Made by a program: the position numbers and the translations under genes | Virus record (IMG/VR): IMGVR_UViG_3300027509_000028 | Coordinates: 1-34,042 of that record | Direction: 5' to 3' (one strand) | Origin: a virus | Length of the DNA stretch: 34,042 nt | Notes under the pieces: generated by a model | The model's input: only the letters and a program-made list of their open reading frames with translations | Databases searched by the model: none | What the model was told of the DNA's origin: nothing | Part shown: in pieces, positions 28,749 to 34,042 of the stretch | How positions within the stretch are numbered: the stretch's first letter is position 1 | Layout: the number at the start of each line of letters is the position of its first letter

Positions 28749-29212
28749 AAGAAGCTAAAAAATATGCAAGAATGCATGGCGGTACTATAGAGTACTGGTT
28801 AAATCAATTAATAGAAAAAAGAATGATTAAAAAAAGTATAATACAGTTATCAGCAGAATGGTGTGGTCCTTGTAGAGGACTCAGAGATAATATCAATAAG
28901 AATTATCTCTCCAAAGATGAATATAAGGATGTAGATTATAAATTTATAGATATAGATAAACCTGAACACATTTGGTGGAAAAACTTCATGGAAAAAAATG
29001 GAATAAAATCTATTCCTTTTATGTTTGCACAAGAGACAAAAGATGATGAACATTTACTTTTCCCGGTAGACAGACACAATCTAGAAGCTATATTTGAATA
29101 CGCAATTGATGAAACTAATTATTTACAAGACAGCACACAGGAAACTGGAGAAGCCTCAAGTGATACCAGTGTGCAAGAAGTTCAAGAGTCAGGAGAAAGA
29201 GAAAAAGTGTAA
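28736..29212 (+). CDS. thioredoxin-like protein
   Basis: 158 aa from TTG 28736; ATG 28772 (residue 13) is an alternative start. SIIQLSAEWCGPCRGL (34-49) has the WCGPC redox centre and GIKSIPFMFAQE (89-100) has the cis-Pro94 loop. An N-terminal helical extension and an acidic Glu/Ser-rich tail (DTSVQEVQESGE) are additions to the usual ~105-aa fold. Cytoplasmic, since no signal is present. Phage thioredoxins and glutaredoxins support ribonucleotide reduction or oxidative folding of virion proteins. It overlaps the next gene by over 100 nt. Confidence 0.75.
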   Translation: MEKLEEAKKYARMHGGTIEYWLNQLIEKRMIKKSIIQLSAEWCGPCRGLRDNINKNYLSKDEYKDVDYKFIDIDKPEHIWWKNFMEKNGIKSIPFMFAQETKDDEHLLFPVDRHNLEAIFEYAIDETNYLQDSTQETGEASSDTSVQEVQESGEREKV

Positions 29213-29384
29213 GTGTCCTTCAACTGAATTTGATGATAAAAAACATATAATAACAATTCCATTTGGAAAGCATTATTTTGATTGTGGGTGTGAATATATA
29301 TGTCCACCTTCAAAGTGTGCTAAATATGCAGAGAAAGGTGAGGAGTTAAGATTTCACTATAACTGCCCTAAATGTAAAAAATGA
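29109..29384 (+). CDS. zinc-binding-like protein
   Basis: 91 aa from ATG 29109 (a TTG at 29094 and two GTGs at 29160 and 29169 are alternatives). The C-terminal 60 residues contain CKCP, FDCGCEYICPPSKC and YNCPKCKK, three Cys groups that suit one or two zinc sites. The N-terminal 30 residues overlap the thioredoxin-like gene in another frame, which argues for a later start. Family unknown. Confidence 0.55.
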   Translation: MKLIIYKTAHRKLEKPQVIPVCKKFKSQEKEKKCKCPSTEFDDKKHIITIPFGKHYFDCGCEYICPPSKCAKYAEKGEELRFHYNCPKCKK

Positions 29385-29902
29385 CAAATAACATAGTAAC
29401 AGGAAATCCAGATTTAGGATTCTTTGAACAGAACCCACAGTTAAAATATATTTCTGTTTTCAATGAAATTATACGGTCTTTTCCTGATAACTATGATAAG
29501 ATCTTATGGGCTATTTATATGACTGAAGACCCGTCTTCCAAGTTGTATAATATGCCTAAAGATCAAAGAAGAACAGAAGTAGCTTCAAACTACTTAGAAG
29601 ATTCTAAATTTAATTGGGAACAATTAGAAGAAATAATAGCTAAGTATGTGAAAGTATCTATGTCAAAAGAAAAGCTTATGTACAAAATGATTGTAGATAA
29701 GATGGAAACAATGGTCATGAGACTAAAATCTTTAGATGAGACTGAAGATAAAGACTGGAGAAAAATAATGAATCTTTTAGAGAAGAGTTCTAAGATATGG
29801 GACTCTTTAGATAAGGTAAAAGAAAGATTAGAGAATTCAGAGGAAGTAGGTACCATTAAAGGTGGTGCACAAAGATCATTCAGAGAAAAAAGAAACAAAT
29901 GA
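29381..29902 (+). CDS. possible small terminase subunit
   Basis: 173 aa. Helical throughout: QLKYISVFNEIIRSFPDNYDKI; YLEDSKFNWEQLEEIIAKYV; KMETMVMRLKSLDETED; a KGGAQRSFREKRNK tail. Position one gene before TerL, helix content, size and basic tail suit a TerS-type ring subunit. There is no recognisable HTH, so the call is by context. Confidence 0.5.
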   Translation: MTNNIVTGNPDLGFFEQNPQLKYISVFNEIIRSFPDNYDKILWAIYMTEDPSSKLYNMPKDQRRTEVASNYLEDSKFNWEQLEEIIAKYVKVSMSKEKLMYKMIVDKMETMVMRLKSLDETEDKDWRKIMNLLEKSSKIWDSLDKVKERLENSEEVGTIKGGAQRSFREKRNK

Positions 29903-30072
29903 CAGAATTTAGTTTAGAACCACATGATATAATTCATGGATTTAAAATAGGACCAGAGTATAGAATACTAGTAGATGAAGACCAAATTAAACAAGGTTGG
30001 TTTTTCAGCTTTGGATTTTTCTTATTTACTTTAAATATAGTAAAATTTTATATCACAGATATAGATGAGTAA
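29899..30072 (+). CDS. 57-aa membrane-like peptide
   Basis: ATG 29899 overlaps the upstream TGA; stop 30070-30072 overlaps the TerL start. MTEFSLEPHDIIHGFKIGPE... with GWFFSFGFFLFTLNIVKFYI (35-54) as a hydrophobic span near the end. Small membrane protein between TerS-like and TerL genes; function unknown. Confidence 0.55.
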   Translation: MTEFSLEPHDIIHGFKIGPEYRILVDEDQIKQGWFFSFGFFLFTLNIVKFYITDIDE

Positions 30073-32404
30073 ACTTTTAGAAGGACCAGTTAGGTTATTT
30101 CCACAGTTGTATGACATAAGTGGATTTGTAATAGGTGAACATCCCAAATATCACCCCCTTTCTCTTGACTATGAGACGTACTGGACTTCTATGGAAAGAA
30201 GATGCTTAGAAGGTACTTGGGAAGAAGATAGAGACGGTGAATTAGGAGGTTGGCGTTATATGCCCGGCTTCCTTTTTTATTATGCTAATATATGTAAAAT
30301 TATTGATGAGTCAGATGATGGTGGTACAACAGTAGATAATCCTTTACTCAGAGATGTAGAATGGGTATTGTCTTATGCTTGGATGACAGCTAGAGGTTTT
30401 TCAGGTTTTGAACATGACAATGAATTTACTTGCAATAGATTAGTCTTGAAACAAGAGGAAGGTAAAGAACTGACCCCTAAAGAACAAATATCTCTAAATA
30501 AAGATAAGTATACTCTTAAGAAAGATGGTAGTCCAAAGAAGTATGTAGAAGCAAGAGAGTACTTATATAGAACTCATAATGATAACATGGGTAAAGCATT
30601 GTACAATAACTTTGCTTTAAATCTTATGATATTAGGAGCAAGGGGATTTGGTAAATCTTTCTTTGCTGCAAATGCTATTATAGGACATGAGTTTAATTTT
30701 TATGGTAAGAAGTATTATAATGAAACTTACTTAGATAACCCATCCCCAGTAGAAATCTTTGTAGGAGCGGCTCTTGCTTCTAAGTCTACTGATTTATTAA
30801 AGAAATTTACACTCTCACAAGAATATATAAAGAAAGAAGTAGGAGCATATGGATCAGGAGAAGAATTTATACCAGGATTTTTTCATAACAATACTACAGG
30901 ATCTTTAAGACCTAACTCTTCTTATGAACACAAATATGCTTCTAAAGTAGGTGGAACATGGGTAGAAGAAGGTACAGGAACTAAGATTGCTCATGGTGTA
31001 TATACTACAGAGAATCCACAAGCAGCTGTAGGAACAAGACCTACAGTAATGGCAATTGAGGAGGTAGGACTAGTAGGTAATTTATTATCTGTACATGGTG
31101 CTAATGAAACATGTATGATTAGAACCACTAAGTTTGGATCAGCTGTGTATTTTGGTACAGCAGGTAACATGGAAAAGATAACAGAACCCAAGATCATATT
31201 TGAAGATCCTGAAGCTTATAACATGGTACCTTTTAAAGACTCATGGGAAAACAGAACTAAGCCCATAGGTTTATTTATGCCTGCTTATTATGTAGATAAC
31301 TCATTTAAAGATAAGAATGGTAATACTAATTTACAGCTTGCTTTTGAACAAGAAATAATAGAAAGAACTAAAAGACAAAAAGCTAAGAACTCTGCAGCAT
31401 TAGATGAGTATATGATGGCACGTCCTCTTATACCTTCAGAGATGTTTTTAACTGCATCTGGTAATTTCTTCCCTGTAGCTAAGCTTAGAGAAAGATTAAT
31501 TGAAGTAGAAGTATCTAATATATTTGAAAAGTTCTCTTCTGTAGGAATGCTTCATTTTCACAATGATAGAAAAATAGTAAGATGGGAAGAAGATGTAACT
31601 AGAAAAAAGTATGTACCTATTACAGGTATGAACCTAGATGCTTACAAGTCTAACATGTTTGGGGCTATAGTTATTTATGAACACCCTACAGACAGTATGC
31701 CTGAAGCTACTTATGATAGGGCTTTATATAAAATAACATATGATCCAGTAAAAGATGATAATGGTGGTACTTCTTTAGCTTCTATATTAGTATATAAATC
31801 TTATGTAGATAAAACATGGGAATCTGAAGAAGAGACATTACAACATGACTTAGTTGCTGAATTTATAGGAAGACCAGATAGAGTAGAAGATATACATGAT
31901 ATAGCTATTAAATTGGCTTTATATTTTAATGCTAAGGTTATGGTAGAGAATAACTTACCTGACTTTATTAGATATTGTAGTTTAAAAAAGTGTAGGCATA
32001 TATTACAACCTACTCCTTGGTTAGCCATATCTAAAGTAATAGCTAACCCAACAAAAAAATACCAAGTAGGAGTTTCTATGAATCAGCAATTAAATGTTCA
32101 ATGTGAACAACTGATAAGAAACCTTCTTTTGGAAGACTGGATAAAAGGAGAGGAGGAGTTTAATAATAAATACTTTTTACATAAGCTAAAGTCACCTAGA
32201 TTACTCAAAGAGTTAATAGAATATGATAGAGAAAGAAACTTTGACCACGTATCTAGTTTAAAATTATTAGCATTATGGTTGTCTCAAGAAATAGAGCAGC
32301 CTATAACACAAGCTAAAAAAACAGATAGATACAAAGATATTGAAACCTTTTACAATAAACATATAAAAGGAACACAAAAAGAAAATCCATATTATGCCTA
32401 TTAA
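30065..32404 (+). CDS. terL: terminase large subunit (crAss-like phage TerL)
   Basis: 779 aa. The motor that pumps DNA into the prohead. The ATPase half has Walker A LMILGARGFGKSFF (187-200, P-loop GARGFGKS), Walker B VMAIEE (328-333) and the coupling motif FGTAGNM (363-369). The nuclease half shows the RNase H-like acidic centre: ITYDPVKDDNGGTS with Asp560, and VMVENN with Glu628. A 180-residue N-terminal extension with YETYW and WRYMPGFLFYYAN precedes the motor, as in crAss-like terminases. It overlaps the start of the portal gene by 11 nt and the small membrane-peptide gene by 8 nt, so stoichiometry may be set by coupling. Confidence 0.92.
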   Translation: MSKLLEGPVRLFPQLYDISGFVIGEHPKYHPLSLDYETYWTSMERRCLEGTWEEDRDGELGGWRYMPGFLFYYANICKIIDESDDGGTTVDNPLLRDVEWVLSYAWMTARGFSGFEHDNEFTCNRLVLKQEEGKELTPKEQISLNKDKYTLKKDGSPKKYVEAREYLYRTHNDNMGKALYNNFALNLMILGARGFGKSFFAANAIIGHEFNFYGKKYYNETYLDNPSPVEIFVGAALASKSTDLLKKFTLSQEYIKKEVGAYGSGEEFIPGFFHNNTTGSLRPNSSYEHKYASKVGGTWVEEGTGTKIAHGVYTTENPQAAVGTRPTVMAIEEVGLVGNLLSVHGANETCMIRTTKFGSAVYFGTAGNMEKITEPKIIFEDPEAYNMVPFKDSWENRTKPIGLFMPAYYVDNSFKDKNGNTNLQLAFEQEIIERTKRQKAKNSAALDEYMMARPLIPSEMFLTASGNFFPVAKLRERLIEVEVSNIFEKFSSVGMLHFHNDRKIVRWEEDVTRKKYVPITGMNLDAYKSNMFGAIVIYEHPTDSMPEATYDRALYKITYDPVKDDNGGTSLASILVYKSYVDKTWESEEETLQHDLVAEFIGRPDRVEDIHDIAIKLALYFNAKVMVENNLPDFIRYCSLKKCRHILQPTPWLAISKVIANPTKKYQVGVSMNQQLNVQCEQLIRNLLLEDWIKGEEEFNNKYFLHKLKSPRLLKELIEYDRERNFDHVSSLKLLALWLSQEIEQPITQAKKTDRYKDIETFYNKHIKGTQKENPYYAY

Positions 32405-34042
32405 AAGGAAAAAGAAGAATGCATATACTAATAAGAAATATAGAGATTCTAGTATAGCATCTTCAGCATTTAATCCTAAAAGAATACTATCTTGGTCTCA
32501 GAAAAAAGCTAATAGCTTTAGATGGGTAGAAGACTGGGTAGATTTTTATGACGCAGCTTCAGGCCCTTCTGATGATAAAACTATAGAAAAATATAAGTTA
32601 AATTATGATTTGTATAATGGTAGAGCTAAGACTCATAACTATTCTAATATGTGTTCTTCTGAAGAACTAACAGAGATGGGAATAGGTATGGATGCTGATC
32701 TTAGTAACATAAGACATCACCCTATCATAGATAATATTGCTAAAGCAATTGTAGGAGAACAAAAGAAAAGACCTTTACAACCTATTGCTATAGATACTTC
32801 TAGAGAGGCTTTTAATAATAGACGTAGAAAAAAGCTAGAATTACTTCAAGGATATTTAAAGAATAAAATAATAGCCCCAATTCAAGAAAGAATTACTCAA
32901 GGCTATATGCAAGAGTATGGTATACAAGATCCATATTCATTATCTCCTGAAGAACAAAAGGAGATGCAACAACAGATACAACAAAGAGTACAGTTTGAAA
33001 CTCCTGAAGAAATACATGACTTTATGCAGAAGAACTATAGAGTCCCTTCTGAAATCCAAGGTCAAAAAATTATAGATTATGTTATTAAAGAGCAAGATGT
33101 AAAGTTCAAGACAGATGAGATGTTTAAGCATGCTGTCATTACAGGTAGAGAATTATATCATGTAGATATTAGACATGGTAATCCTTATTTAGAGATGGTT
33201 AATCCATGTGGGTTTGAGTATGGTGCATCTGATGATAGCTTATTTGTAGAAGATGGTGAGTGGGCTAGATATGAAAGAATAATAAAGTACAGTGATATAT
33301 TCAATATGTATGGTGATATCTTAACTGCTTCTGATGTTAAGAAGTTAGATAAAATGTGTATTCTAGGAGGAGGGAATAATAGAGACAGGAAACAGAAGGT
33401 AGAGTCTAATCTAGTATCTGTAGTTTCTAATATGAGAGAAAGAGGATCTGAAATAGATATAGACATCAAAAGTAGAGAAGGGCAAGAGAAGATAAAGAGT
33501 TTAATGAATAATGGAGGATATAGAAGTACAGTAGAGGGCTATGATGAAATACGTCATTTGCACGTAGTTTATAAAGGAGTAAGAAAGCTAAAAGATATAA
33601 CTAGAATCAATAAAGGAACTCAAGAGAAAGAACACTTTATAGTAGATGAGTCTTATGAATTTTCTAAGCTAAAGGGTGATATAAAAGAAAATATAATATA
33701 TGCTCCTGAAATATATGGAGGAACTAAGATAGGTTATGGCTCTAATTCAGATGGAGATGGTGGTGCTCTATACTTGAAGAAGGGGCCATTACCTTATCAA
33801 TACAGGTCTTTATCTAATCCTTTTGATGTAAAGCTTCCTTACTATGGTGCTGAGTATAATAAGCTTATGAACAATAGTGAGAACGTATCTATCATGGATT
33901 TAGGTAAACCTTGGCAGTATAGGTATAATGTAGAGATGGCTAGATTAGATGAGGCATTAGCTTCAGATATAGGTAATGTATTACTTACTACAATGAATGC
34001 TAAGCCTAGAGACTGGTCTTGGAAAAAGTTTTATGAGTTCAT
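32394..34042 (+). CDS. portal protein, 3' end cut by the window
   Basis: ATG 32394 lies within the last codons of terL; the frame stays open for 549 codons to the window end, so the C-terminus is missing. The start is basic (MPIKRKKKNAYTNKKYRDSS); then WVEDWVDFYDAASG (45-58), HHPIIDNIAKAIVGEQKKR (103-121) and ITGRELYHVDI (about 247-257) are typical of portals of crAss-like and related phages, which thread DNA through the head vertex. Position right after TerL is the standard order. The call rests on context plus these blocks. Confidence 0.85.
   Translation, partial: MPIKRKKKNAYTNKKYRDSSIASSAFNPKRILSWSQKKANSFRWVEDWVDFYDAASGPSDDKTIEKYKLNYDLYNGRAKTHNYSNMCSSEELTEMGIGMDADLSNIRHHPIIDNIAKAIVGEQKKRPLQPIAIDTSREAFNNRRRKKLELLQGYLKNKIIAPIQERITQGYMQEYGIQDPYSLSPEEQKEMQQQIQQRVQFETPEEIHDFMQKNYRVPSEIQGQKIIDYVIKEQDVKFKTDEMFKHAVITGRELYHVDIRHGNPYLEMVNPCGFEYGASDDSLFVEDGEWARYERIIKYSDIFNMYGDILTASDVKKLDKMCILGGGNNRDRKQKVESNLVSVVSNMRERGSEIDIDIKSREGQEKIKSLMNNGGYRSTVEGYDEIRHLHVVYKGVRKLKDITRINKGTQEKEHFIVDESYEFSKLKGDIKENIIYAPEIYGGTKIGYGSNSDGDGGALYLKKGPLPYQYRSLSNPFDVKLPYYGAEYNKLMNNSENVSIMDLGKPWQYRYNVEMARLDEALASDIGNVLLTTMNAKPRDWSWKKFYEF

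Noticed and set aside
1-34042. Stop-codon reassignment (as in some crAss-like phages) and CRISPR arrays
   Set aside because: Genes end normally at TAA, TAG and TGA with coupled overlaps and no split families that in-frame stops would explain; no regularly spaced direct repeats were seen.

Overview
The window is a fragment of an AT-rich, densely packed tailed-phage genome that infects a member of the Bacteroidota and most likely belongs to the crAss-like phages (Crassvirales). The evidence is the right-hand end: a HU/IHF-like gene, a run of small overlapping genes, a 779-aa large terminase with intact ATPase and nuclease motifs, and directly after it a large portal-type gene cut by the window edge. 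Bacteroidota expression signals agree: two plus-strand genes have TTG-N18/19-TATCTTTG promoters (the TAnnTTTG -7 type), and start codons have A/T-rich leaders rather than Shine-Dalgarno sequences. Stop codons behave as in the standard code.

Layout. From 1 to about 24.4 kb almost every gene is on the minus strand, in chains coupled by ATGA-type overlaps and broken by intrinsic terminators. From left to right this block holds small membrane and lipoprotein genes; a probable lysis or envelope module with a 3D/RlpA-like barrel protein and two overlapping membrane proteins that may be spanins; a tRNA-like gene; an ArsR-type regulator; a free-standing HNH endonuclease on the opposite strand with its own promoter and terminator; a ParB-like (DGQHR) protein; about 2.6 kb (16.45-19.08 kb) that is mostly non-coding and full of nested inverted repeats; many small helical phage proteins; and a PD-(D/E)XK nuclease interrupted by a LAGLIDADG intein. 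At about 24.4 kb the strand switches. The plus-strand block is the packaging and head module with its accessory genes: HU-like, GroES-like, DUF1573-like, SET domain, thioredoxin-like, zinc-finger-like proteins, a possible small terminase, TerL and portal.

How the parts work together. TerL and portal form the packaging machine. The HU-like and GroES-like proteins could serve DNA organisation and capsid folding. The minus-strand block looks like takeover, host-interaction and lysis functions, most of them unrecognisable from sequence alone. Three selfish or mobile features are visible: the HNH gene, the intein, and possibly a homing context around them.

The most unusual aspect is the number of structured, apparently non-coding segments at 9.95-10.10, 12.78-12.92, 16.61-17.13 and 18.04-19.00 kb. 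They have closing stems of 8-12 bp and internal hairpins; one, at 18162-18251, folds as a tRNA-sized cloverleaf. They may be a new phage RNA family, relatives of the large ornate phage RNAs (GOLLD, ROOL), or decayed tRNA genes. This rests on manual pairing only.
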